From Platanthera guangdongensis (taxonomy: Eukaryota > Streptophyta > Magnoliopsida > Asparagales > Orchidaceae), in assembly GCA_039583875.1 (NCBI GenBank), contig CM077162.1:164670720-164734719 (forward strand): DNA of 64,000 nt, in the 5' to 3' direction. A model generated the notes under the pieces. The model did not search any database. It saw nothing but the letters and a program-made list of their open reading frames with translations, and had not been told where the DNA came from. The position numbers and the translations under genes are program-made. This document shows, in pieces, positions 11,449 through 21,693 of the stretch. Every line of letters begins with the position of its first letter. The first letter of the stretch is position 1.

Positions 11449-12392
11449 AGGAGACGAACCGTAAATATGGTCGAGGGGAAGTGGGATAATCCTAGGGGTG
11501 ATACCTCAGAGGAGACATCCTCATCCAGGTCACTAGGATATCCAATCTCCTCGTCGTCATTAAAGTCGTCAGGGAAATTGGCATCGCCCTCAGTGGCGGG
11601 CTCAGACGTCGAGGCTAAAAGAGCTAAAGCGCTAGGCTTTGTGGGGCACTCCATGACATAGTGACCAATCACACCACAAGAGTAACATGTAGCATTATCC
11701 TTGCAAATCTTAACTGTCTGCCTATGCTTAGCCCGCAGATTTATAACATCCCTAGTAATGACAATGATAGGCGGCGGGACATAAAACCTAACCTTCTCCT
11801 TCTCCTGAAAGGGTGGAGGACGCCGGCTCGAAATAGTCAAATCTTAGCGGAGCAAGGATGTAGCGGGAGGCTTGGATTCACTCCTGTGATCAAAAACGGG
11901 TCGAGTGCCCTAGAGGGGAGAAATAAGATCGTGAGACACCCGAGTAAGGGAGTACGAGGGGACGTACTGGTTCGATGTAGGCAAAGTCTTAGGCAGCGAA
12001 TCACTTAGATAATCAGGAATCTGGGAATGACAGTAGGGAGGGTAATACTCATCCGTTAATAGATTCTTCATAATATGCCAACCTATAAGTGAGTCATTGA
12101 GTGACATCCCAAAACGTCTCTCCTCATTGAGCCAGAAGATCAGAGCTCGACCAATTAATTGTAGTCTCGCAATGGGAATCTTGTGGGGGTCCACAATATG
12201 ATATCTCTCAAAATAGAATTCCATGTCCTTCACCCAACATAAAAACACTCGCGGTCCACCTATCACATCATAGGTCAGAGTAGGAACTCTAACAGGCCTA
12301 GAGGTGCATGGTGGTGGTGTCAAATACTGTGCTAACATAACGTTACGAACAATGAATGAAGGTGTGTGAGCGGAACTCCCAATGTGCACCAT
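11445..12392 (-). pseudogene. TR-GAG-like gag with zinc knuckle, two stops
   Basis: On the minus strand one frame runs from 12392 to 11445 with stops TAG (11910-11912) and TAA (11844-11846). The first part resembles the retrotransposon gag domain of Ty3/gypsy: a tryptophan-containing helix (CWVKDMEFYFERY), then IARLQLIGRALIFWLNEE and YYPPYCHSQ. The second part holds a CCHC knuckle CYSCGVIGHYVMEC and an acidic C-terminus. Gag would coat the RNA and build the particle. The first ATG at 12392 lies about 180 bp beyond the PBS, a normal leader length. Confidence 0.7.
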
Positions 12393-12570
12393 AAAAGACT
12401 AACGAAAAACTCAAACTAAGTGAACTTGAAAAACATTTTTTTATATATATTTTACGAAACACAATTTTTTTATATAACTAAAAATAAAATAGAAGGCCAA
12501 CGAGCGTGCCTAAGTGCAAAAAGGGGGGAGCTCGGAACGAGCGGATCGTTGCCAAGTTGAGAAATTGGCA

Positions 12571-12588
12571 AACCTCCCTCTGATACCA
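12571..12588 (-). other. Primer-binding site of TR-GAG-like element
   Basis: The minus strand reads TGGTATCAGAGGGAGG three bases after the LTR end, a tRNA-Met-type PBS. Confidence 0.85.
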
Positions 12589-12591
12589 AAT

Positions 12592-13809
12592 TGATGCATG
12601 CCACTCCGCAAAATGGGATTAGGTTGCAAATTGGCAAAGGAACTCTATGGGGAATTTAAGCGAACGTGGTGTCCGCACAAAACTCAAAATTTTGGCAGAG
12701 TTTTGTCTATAAAATCGCGATCTCACAAGTGGGAAATTCCCATCCAAACCTGCACGAACATTCACGTATACAATTTTCATAACCTAGCCACTCATCTAGA
12801 GTCACATCACAGCATTTCCATCCACATAGAGAGTGATCCGGACTAAGGATTCGATTCGGAAAAGAGTCCAAATGCTGCCCTCAAAACAAAATTAAACGAG
12901 GATATACCAAATCCTCTTGATCCATTCGAAACCAAAGGCTAAACCAACCCCGGTTTACAAACGTCCAAGGGGACCTATCCTTGCAAAAAACCATCGCAAA
13001 AAAATGGATAAAAGCAATATAATTTCAGATTTTTTTGAATGCAACATAGGATCAAGATTTAGGATAAAATATGATTCTAGAATTCCACCAAACTCACAAC
13101 CCAAGATGAATCACTACACAAGTTTTAGGGAAGGGAAATCGTTACCCAAATCTTAATTTAAAGAGGAGGAGGAGAAAGATAACTATGGAAGAGTCACACT
13201 TCCACGGGTCCACCGGAGTCGCACCGGATGGAGGGAACCGAGACCCCTTCTTTGGAGTCACCCCGGAGGAGGTTGGAGGTCGCCAGAGCAGTAGGATCAC
13301 CACCAAGAAGGGGGCGGTGGCAACTGCTAGGTGCGACTATCCAGGGCCACGGGTATCGGGTTTGGCCTGGCCGAATGGGGGGGGGGGGGCTGCTTCACAC
13401 AAGTCAAGATTAGGTTTAGGTTTTGTTTTGTTTTTCAACATCCCCTCTCCAACTTCTCATACACATATATATATTATTACACCCTCTCCATCCACCCTTC
13501 ATCCAAAATCCAAACAAATCCTAACCACTATTTCTTAATAAGAAATAAAACACACAATTATAAAACAACATAATTTTAAATTGCCTAACTTATAAATTTA
13601 TAAATTCTAGGACTTATAAATTCATAAAATAATTATGAATAAAATATTATTCCAATATTGAAATAACATTATATTCATAATGATGACGTCGGCGGCGGTG
13701 GCGGCGACAGTTGCGCCAACGGCCATCTATGTCCACGAACATGTAGCAGCGACGATCAAAACAGGGATCCATGTCGGCACGAGCAAATGGCGGGGCATCC
13801 TCACCATCA
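12592..13809 (-). repeat. 5' LTR of TR-GAG-like element
   Basis: 1218 bp. Plus-strand ends are TGATGCATG...ACCATCA, colinear with 1138-1494 + 8955-9814 but visibly more diverged from it than the two tandem left copies are from each other. It contains a G-run at about 13377-13389. Confidence 0.85.
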
Positions 13810-15240
13810 ACTCCACTTGGGGTGCTTCCTTCGTAATCCTTGGGTATTGTAACTCCTTTCTGCTCCTCAATTGAATGTCTTTTGCATGTTCTCTCGGGTT
13901 TGTCACAGTATTACCCGAAAGTGTTCCTTGTTGCCTTTCAGATACCATCCTTGCGAGCTATCCAATATGGTTCTCCAAATTCCGAATCGAGCCCTCTTGA
14001 TTTTGGAAGGCTACATTGGTAGTTTGCATTAACTTGGTAAGCACATCTTCTAATGTTTGCTTCCTTTTCTTTGGTTGTTACAGTTGTCCAAATACAGGTT
14101 GCTTGCCTTGATTTCATTGCCATCACCAAGAGAAATTGGGGTGGTTCCTCCATCCAGGATTGTATGTAGAACTATACGGGTTATTTGCTTGGTTGAAAGG
14201 AGGTCTGATATTGTTACCCATATAGTCAACATGCTCTTGCACTTGAGATTCACAACCCGACATTCCACTAAATGAAGGGTCCCATTATTGAGGTACCATG
14301 GAGGGTGATGCTAAGGAACGTTTATCCATCTTTTTGTGAAGCTTCTCCACTTGAATGGCCAAGGCGTTGATGACATCCACTTCATAAATTCCTGCAGGCT
14401 TGTTAGGCTTTTGTCTCACGATAGTCCATTGATAGTTGTTCATAGCCATGTCTTCTATCAACTGCTGAGCCGCTTCAGGTGTATTGTTGTTCAAGGTGCC
14501 TCCACTAGCCGCATCAATCATCTGTTTAGTGGCCGGATTGAGACCATTGTAGAAGGTCTGAATCTGAAGCCAAGAAGGTAATGCGTGATGGGGACATCTC
14601 CTTAAAAAGTCCTTTAATCATTCCCATGTATCGTACAATGATTCAGAATCCATTTGAATATACATAGAGATGTCATTCCTTAGCTTTGCAGTCTTTGCCG
14701 GTGGGAAATACTTCATCAAAAACTTCCCAACCATCATATCCCAAGTAGTAATCGACCCTCTAGGTAGTGAGTTAAGCCACTGCTTCGCCTTATGCCTTAG
14801 TGAAAACGGGAACAATCTCAATCGAATGCCATCATTAGAAACACCATTGATCTTAAACGTATCACATATCTCTAAGAATCCGGCTAAGTGGGTATTAGGA
14901 TCTTCATCTTGCAAGCCATCATATTGGACATACTGTTTAACCATCTGTATAACACTAGGTTTCAACTCGAAATTATTGGTGACTATTGGCGGTCTAATGA
15001 TGCTTGACCAAGTTCCTTGGAGATTACGTCTAGCAAAGTCAGACATACTTTGCTCGTTTGGTTTTCCATGGTATCTAAATCTTCTGGATGATGCACTCCT
15101 TGGTTCACCGTCTCCTCTTTTGATAGTCCGTTTGAAATGTCTGTGGTATTAATTCCCACGTCTCTTTGGTTAGTGTTATGAATAATTCGCTCTGGGTCAG
15201 GATGAAATGGTGCTAGCCCAGAATTTTTGCCCCTTGTCAT
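13810..15240 (-). pseudogene. Athila-like Ty3/gypsy gag, decayed
   Basis: The ATG is at 15240 on the minus strand. Recognisable segments: IRPPIV, PNTHLAGFLEICDTFKING, RLRLFPFSLRHKAKQWLNSLP, WDMMVGKFLMKYFPPAKTAKLRNDI, and downstream MIDAASGGTLNNNTPEAAQQLIE. These are hallmarks of Athila/Tat gag. The N-terminus (15240-14983) and the core (from 15046) are in different frames. A TGA interrupts at 14618-14620, and further shifts follow. The frame near 13948-13815 resembles the IQLRSRKEL linker that precedes the protease, and it resumes at 1137-841 across the inserted element. Confidence 0.8.
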
Positions 15241-15370
15241 AGACTAAGAGACTACAAAACAGAGATTAAGCGATATAATTATTCCATAAACTAAATTACA
15301 ATTATATATTATTAATAGACAAAATTGGTAGATTAATAAAGTTTAGGCTTTCAAAATATTGAAAACGATC

Positions 15371-15387
15371 CCACGGCAACGACGCCA
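15371..15387 (-). other. Athila-like primer-binding site
   Basis: The minus strand reads TGGCGTCGTTGCCGTGG, six bases after the LTR end. This resembles the TGGCGCCGTTGCCGGGG type PBS (complementary to tRNA-Asp) used by Athila and Tat elements. Confidence 0.75.
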
Positions 15388-15393
15388 AAAACT

Positions 15394-17005
15394 TGATGAT
15401 TTATTTTGCTTAACAAGTAATAACTTGATGCGGATTCATTCTACACTCTAGTATAAACTATGTAGATGGACATAAGCTAGACTGATTTAATTTTCAGGCA
15501 AGTGCACCTTTCAATCATAGTATAGGAGAAATCTACATATCGTGTCGTATTCCACAGGGTCCTTTCAAGTACTCTTTCTCACCCTCATTCTATTATCATA
15601 CCTGTAATTAAAACTGCTTTTTAACCTACATTAAACTAACTATGACTACTTGGATAAATAACATTGGAAGATTAAAGGTGATAAAAAGCCGAAAGTCTTT
15701 GAACCTTCACATGAAAATACTCATTCATTAACTTAATTCTATGTAATCATGAAATAATAAAACTATCAAATTCATTGTATTATAAAGGGTAAACATCTAT
15801 CAAATTCTCTCTCGAGCAATTCAAAATCTAAACCTAAGTTGCGTAAATTTTCTCTCAAACAATTTACAACACTCAAATTTGCATTAAATGAAGCACCCTA
15901 TATACTACATAAAATTATGAAATCCTATCTCTAGAATACCATGAATCCATTTATTTGTATTTCAATTATCCAAACAACATATCTCTCGATCATGGAATTT
16001 GAAATACAAAGAGAGTTAACACCAAAATATGAACATATAAATATCATCACAAACATCCAATTTCTCAATCTAGAAATTTGCAAATCATGTAAAACAATTA
16101 AGCAATTCATAACTAGGATAAATCTCTTTGTTTGAAGATTTAAATACGAAAAAAATAACACAATTTTGATGAAAATAATACGATACATGATTACCAAACT
16201 GTTCAAATAAAAGGTTCATGCGAAATAAAAGATAAATAAAGTTGAATCACTAAGAGAAAGGAAAGATTAAGAGGGATACAAGAAAGATTAAATGCATACA
16301 AAAATACCCTTCAAATCCTCCTTCTCTTGGATCCTCCACCCTCGTGCTCCAGAAGTTCTCACTATGCAAATGATCCAGAAGTCCTTCTCTAATTTTCCTA
16401 CAGGTATTTTATAGTCTCCTAGCAAACATGGTGGGACACGGGCTCCAACACAGCCGTTTCACAGGCCGTGTTGACGGTTCTTGGGCAGTTCCACATGAAT
16501 AGGTGTGTCTGTAGTGGGCGTGTCAGATGACACGGGTATGGACACAGCCGTGTCAGATGACACGGGTACGGACACAGCCGTGTTGTTCTTCGTGTTCTTC
16601 GCACACGGGTTGGGTGGCAGCCGATTCCAACCCGTGTGGTTCTCTGTCTATTTCCTTCAGTTTCTTCTATTACATCCCGGCTAGGACATGGGTAGGCAAC
16701 ATGGGCGTGTACCTACCCGTGTGCGCCCCAATCTTGTCCTGTCATCAGCCATGTCAAATTCGTGAATTCCTCTATTTGCTCCAAGACTTCTAGCTCCACT
16801 GGTTAGCAATACCTGCATTAGAAAAATAAAAGAATCAATATATAGCTTAATACATTGAATAATAGAAACTCCTAATATGTGCTCTTCTACTCATGATAAG
16901 GCAAATTCCTAACTATTCTCGCGAAATTACTGCATAAGGAGGTAGAAAATAGTGGACATGATTACAATTATGATAGTAAAAAGCCTATCATAATTGTGCT
17001 CATCA
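15394..17005 (-). repeat. Athila-like 5' LTR
   Basis: The inner end is set by the PBS. The outer end is inferred from the matching short inverted termini (plus strand TGATGATTT at 15394, GCTCATCA ending at 17005), giving 1612 bp, a usual Athila LTR size. The other LTR lies outside the window, so the outer boundary is less certain. AT-rich except for a GC-richer block at 16430-16740 with repeated ACACGGGT / GACACAGCCGTGT motifs, including a near-perfect tandem repeat of about 30 bp at 16527-16583. Confidence 0.65.
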
Positions 17006-17665
17006 TACACGTACACATGTCATTGCTCTATTTAATGCTTTCATGTGTAAGAATTGGACTGAAACTGCATTATATGTCTACAACACATCCTTACTTTTAT
17101 AATGTTACAATGTGCTAACTCTATAAATCTCTTAGCATTGTACTCCAAATCGTTTTGTACTTAGTTTCATATGTGCTGTCCAATTCTTTCTAGTATGAAA
17201 ACTCATATGATTTGATTATGTGTACTCCGCTCATATATTTAGACCATACACATCATATTCTCTGATTTATGTTTGGTCATTCCTATTATGTTTGCTTCTA
17301 GATTCACTTATAACATTCATTGTTTGATATTTATCACGCCTATTTAGACTGTGTTTTTTCCCATACATGTGTATATTTTTTTCCTCAATCTAGCCCACCC
17401 TTTTCAATAATATGAAAATGGGGTGAATATAAAATTCATGAGTCATGAGTTAGGGAAGATTACAAGTAGGGGGAGCTTGCTGAACTCTGTGCATGTAGAT
17501 AGGGGTAGCGAGTAAAGCATGAATGTAGGGGGAGCGCGTTTGTAGGCGAAGTCATAAGTAACCTGAAACCGGACTATTTAAAGATTATTTCTCACTTTCA
17601 CTGTATCATGCATCTCAATTAGTATATCTCATGAATGATATTTCATATTATCAAAAGGGGGATTT
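17006..17665 (+). other. 3' internal end of Sirevirus-like element E, non-coding
   Basis: AT-rich with no usable reading frame. It contains several purine tracts of the GTAGGGGGAGC type (about 17466-17475 and 17526-17535) and AAAAGGGGGAT directly before the LTR start at 17666. Multiple polypurine tracts upstream of the 3' LTR are a known Sirevirus trait. Confidence 0.5.
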
Positions 17666-18084
17666 TGTTAAAGCCGATGGTTCACACATCCTCAGTTTGA
17701 CAATATAAATTCTCATGTTGTATTTGATCATATTTGTGTTTGGTATAGTGTGTAGGTTTACAGGTTCTAGGGAAGAGAAGAACTCCAATCTATAACACAT
17801 CATCGCGCGCTAGCGCTACCACCGGGCGCTAGACTGGGTTTAATCTGAATGGGCGCTCGGGAACCTACTGCGTGGCGGTAGTGCTACCGCCCGTGCTAGC
17901 TTCAGGATTTATTCTAGAAAGGAGCTCTAGAACCTACCGTGCATCCCTATTTTCCTATCGCGCAGAGCTAGCTCTCTCAACGGTCGTTGAGGTGGATTCG
18001 TCGAGATGCTTGAGCTACCGCCAGGCGATAGCTCGGTACCGCGCCGCGCTACCATAGAAAAGTAGAAAATAATCTACTTGGATA
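17666..18084 (+). repeat. Element E 3' LTR, left part
   Basis: Starts TGTTAAAGCCG after a purine tract. Contains palindromic GC-rich motifs such as GGCGGTAGTGCTACCGCC (about 17873-17890) and GCGCTAGC/CTACCGCC variants. Interrupted at 18085 by Copia-A; similar CTACCGCC/CTAGCG motifs resume after 51808. Confidence 0.6.
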
Positions 18085-19584
18085 TGTTGGAACACCCTAT
18101 TACTGATTTGGGCAAGGATCACTATGTCCTTAGGAAAATTATTTTGACCTCCTTGTATAGTTTTTAAGGTCAATTAGATTGAGTCTAAGGGTTAGAATTT
18201 AGGCTTGAAAGCTTCCCCCAAGACCCTCAGATCAGTTATTCAAATTCAGGAGACTAAGTCTTTTTCGTCGAGCTCAGGTCGACGAATCGTCGAACTCAGT
18301 TTGACTATCTCTGAGCTCAGTTCAACAAGTCATCGAACGCCGTTCGACGATCTTCGGGCTCAGATCGACGTTTCTGTCTCTAGCTGTTTTCCTAGTCTCT
18401 GAGCTCAGGTCGACGATAGTTGAGCTCAGATCGACGATTTCTATTTCCAGTCTAGTTCCAGTCTCGGAGCTCAGGTCGACGATTTTTTGGAGAGATCGAC
18501 GATTCTCAAGATTCAAATTCAGACAGTTATGGAATTCATTTATTCCCAGCAATTATTTTAAGGATCTTGCAGCCGTTTCAATTAATCTGGAGCAAGTTTC
18601 AAGGGAGATTTAAAGGAATGTTTTCTAGGACTTTCCTCCAGAGACAAAATTCATTTAAGGAAGTCATTAATGAGTGGCTAACGACTATATTGGAGACATA
18701 GAATCAATTCATTCTTTTCAGATCTAAGGAATAAAAGAGGATATTATTCTGCTACTCCTAAGAGTCAAAAAATAGTTACACAGAAAGAGAACAGTCACAA
18801 ACAGTTAAATAGAAAGAGAACAGTACAGACAGACACACAGACAGAATTCATTCAGAACACACACCACTAAAGGAGATCAACATACATAAAAGAAGATTTT
18901 CTAGATCTCTTTTGACTCAAGTGTTCAGAGGCTTCATCCATCAAGACTCCAGACACTACACATTTCAGCAACTGCTGGAATCATCCTTTGCTGGAGATCT
19001 CATCTACTGAAGGCTTATCACCCTAGTGCAAAGCTTCTTTTCCTGAACAACTTCCAGATCTCAGGGGGAGCTTTGACAACATCATCCACTAGTCTTCTCT
19101 CTGATTGTTGACAGAGAAGAACATCTCACCTCTTTCTTTTTCTGCTGTAAAAGGGTTTCTCAAAACTCCCTTCAAAAGTTTTGTGCTGGTTTCTGAGCCC
19201 TTGTCAAAACTCAGTGGTGGCAAGACACCTGATCAAAAAATCTAGCTTGGTTTTTGAGCACGTTATCAAAAGCTCATTGGTGCCCAGGACACCTGATCAA
19301 CTCATCCTACAGTGGATTCCTACCTAGGGTGGTGGAAGAGTGGATGTACCCAGATTGATTGGGGAACCACTATAGCTCCTCGTGTCTTCTGGTTACTATA
19401 TTTTGTTTACTGTGTGCTGTGTTTTTATTTCTTGCTTTCATAATTTTTATTTACTGCAAGCACCTTACACATATATTTAAATTAAGTCTTCCACTGCAAA
19501 ATAATTTTTGTAACTTGAAAATTATTTTAATAAACTCTATTCACCCCCCCTCTAGAGTTAAGGTAGATCTTATCCCCACTTTCA
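18085..19584 (+). repeat. Copia-A 5' LTR
   Basis: 1500 bp. U3 carries an array (18265-18505) of inverted repeats of the form TCGTCGA...TCGACGA separated by variants of GCTCAG. Near the 3' end a potential stem AACTCTA (19533-19539) / TAGAGTT (19553-19559) encloses a C-rich loop. Confidence 0.93.
18265..18505 (+). repeat. Palindromic TCGTCGA/TCGACGA array in Copia-A LTR
   Basis: About ten TCGACGA or TCGTCGA half-sites in 240 bp, paired as imperfect palindromes around GCTCAG or ACGCCGT. The same motif recurs at 21444-21610, 46892-47120 and 50471-50730 within this element only. Confidence 0.9.
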
Positions 19585-19586
19585 AT

Positions 19587-19600
19587 TGGTATCAGAGGGA
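19587..19600 (+). other. Copia-A primer-binding site
   Basis: TGGTATCAGAGGGA lies two bases after the LTR end; tRNA-Met type. Confidence 0.9.
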
Positions 19601-21443
19601 GGTTTGGTTAAAATCACCAGGTTGGTTAATATACTATACCTTAGTTGGTTGTTATTCAATTAAATCTTCATTAGATTAGTTGTTCCTACAGGCTAACACC
19701 TGAACCAAAAGATCTCTGATAAGATCAATCTTTTATAGATGGTTTTTATTTTTATTATTTGTATTATATTTATCTTTATATAAAATAATGGCACAGAACA
19801 AAGATTATGCTAGCACCACACCTCCAGTGTGCAATCTATCTAAGTTTGCACTTTGGAAGGCAAGGTTAAGATTGTACATGAATTCTATTGATGAAGATAT
19901 CTTTAATTCTATTTTGACAGTGTGTCCAAGACCCCCAGCAAATACAAGTACAAGTGCCGTTCCACCTCCTTCAGGAACAAATGCAGAAATCAAAAAATGG
20001 AAAGTTGCAGATGCCAAAGCAATGAACATTTTGGCACAAACCATGTCTGATGAAATATTTCAAAAAGTAGCTGAATGCAACTCAGCAAAAGAGATATGGG
20101 ACAAACTATCTGAAATAGTGTCAGGATCTGCAGATGAAAAGAAAGATAGAAGATCCCATCTCATAACTCAATATGAGAACTTCAAGAAAGGAGAAACTGA
20201 GTCAGTTGCTGATATGTATAACAGACTCAGTCTTATAGTCAATGAACTGAAAACCTTGGACAAGGAGATCTCATTGACTGAACTCAATGACAAAATCCTA
20301 ATGTGCTTTCCCAACACTTGGGACTCAAGGATCTGGCCAATAAAGGATACCATAAGCCTAAATGAGATCACCACTGAGGCTCTTTTGGGCAAGCTAAAGT
20401 CTTATGAGCTGCTCATCAAGAATAGATAAGAAGAGCAGAAGACTGCTTCACCAGCAATTAGAAAAGAGAAATCAATAGCATTCAAAGCTATTGAAGATCA
20501 GCCTGAAGACAAGGTCACAGGCAATGAAGAGCTGCTAAGCTTACTCGCCAAAAGGTTTTATAAAATGGCCAGGAAGGACTTCAGGAAAAAGTCATTCAGA
20601 GGGCATGAAAAGCCAAGGTATGATAAGTCCAATAATAAAGAAATTATTTGTTTTGGATGCAGGATACCAGGCCACATTTTGCCTGACTGTCCAGAAAATC
20701 AGAATAAGGACAAGAAGGACGGGAAAGAAAGGAGAAGAGACAAAGACTTCAGGAAAAACAGCAATGACAAACCCTCCTCCAGCAAGAACAAACATACCAG
20801 GAAGGGGTTTGTAGCTGAAACCTGGAGTGAAATAGAAGAAGAATCAGAAGCTTCATCCAGCTCGAGTGATGATGAAGATGATGCTGAAGAAAATGAGTTC
20901 TGCATGATGGATATCAATGCCTCTCAACACAATACTGATGCAGAACAAGAGTCAGGGTCTGAATCAGAAACTCAATCTGAAGAGGATCAGGTAATAGACT
21001 CATTTGATTTTAATTCAGAGGACTTCAAATGTGAATTTAAGGCACTTTATTTAGATCTATTAAAATCTGAGAAAGAAATTATTTCTCTCAGAAATCAACT
21101 GTCTGATCAAAGCACCTTAAAATCTAATAACCTCAAACTCTCTGAGGAGTTGTAATGTTGTATGGAGTAGATAGCCTCACTGAAAAGTGAACTATCAGAG
21201 GCCAAGAAGTTTGAAGAATCCCTCAATGGGAGAAATATCAAACTAACGGACATCACAAGCACAGTGAACTCAAGATTCAATAGTACACTAGACTTGGGTG
21301 CTTCATCCAGCCAACCTATAGTATTAACAACCCCAATCAAGTTTATCTCAGATAAAGGTAAGGGAGTTGTAGAAGTGGCTAGGAAGAATTCTGATTTACC
21401 TAAGAAAACAAAAGTTCAACAGAAAATGACGAACAAAGCTAGA

Positions 21444-21610
21444 TGATCGCCGAATGGAGTTCAACGATCTTAGGCTGAATCGTCGAACTCAGGTCGACGA
21501 TCTCTGAACCCTGAACTTTGGCATAGTCGATCTTCGAACGGAGCTCGACGATCTGACCCAAGATTGTCGAACTCAGCTCAGAGATCGTCAAACAGAGCTA
21601 AGAGCTTTGA
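21444..21610 (+). repeat. Copia-A palindrome motif array inside gag
   Basis: Repeated TCGTCGAAC/GGTCGACGAT/GAGCTCGACGAT units of the LTR type lie between the lysine-rich end of the coiled coil and the conserved C-terminal gag segment. Confidence 0.8.
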
Positions 21611-21688
21611 AAAATCTTTCAAAGGTAAATCAAACTTCAATTCTAGAGGTCCTACATCTCAGAGGTTTAACCCTAATACTGAATGGAT

Positions 21689-21693
21689 AATAC
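21689..21693. repeat. Copia-D target-site duplication (left)
   Basis: AATAC, repeated exactly at 30809-30813. Joining the two flanks keeps the Copia-A gag frame. Confidence 0.95.

Larger units (their letters stand above)
1138..13809 (-). mobile_element. TR-GAG-like LTR element, split by Copia-1
   Basis: Two LTRs of about 1217 bp bound a short interior of 2777 bp (9815-12591). On the minus strand the LTRs run TGATGG...GCATCA, with a tRNA-Met-type PBS next to the right LTR and a purine tract next to the left LTR. The interior holds gag with a zinc knuckle and a second long frame, but no protease, integrase or reverse transcriptase. That composition fits the terminal-repeat-with-gag class of non-autonomous elements, which depend on enzymes from other elements. 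It lies inside an Athila-like gag. I could not find a clean 5-bp target duplication: the flanks are ACACT on the left and ACTCC on the right. Confidence 0.75.
19788..21693 (+). pseudogene. Copia-A gag, main part (continues at 30814-30911)
   Basis: ATG at 19788 after a 200-bp leader. UBN2-type gag (residues about 20-215) with FALWKARLRLYM and a segment ending LMCFPNTWDSRI, then a CCHC knuckle CFGCRIPGHILPDC at 20649-20690, an acidic Ser/Glu/Asp-rich region and a predicted coiled coil (about 21010-21150). One frame holds throughout, but stops occur at 20427-20429, 21153-21155, 21168-21170 and 21444-21446. From 21444 to 21610 the palindrome array of the LTR reappears inside this frame and reads as an Arg/Ser-rich stretch. 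Copia-D interrupts at 21694. The last 33 codons, ending PRPKVN-stop, are at 30814-30911. Confidence 0.85.

Noticed and set aside
1133..13814. Target-site duplication for the TR-GAG-like element
   Set aside because: Flanks ACACT and ACTCC do not match, so I do not claim a duplication.
16527..16793. Possible small gene in the Athila LTR
   Set aside because: The frame consists of translated tandem repeats (MTRVWTQPCQ) and lies inside an LTR.
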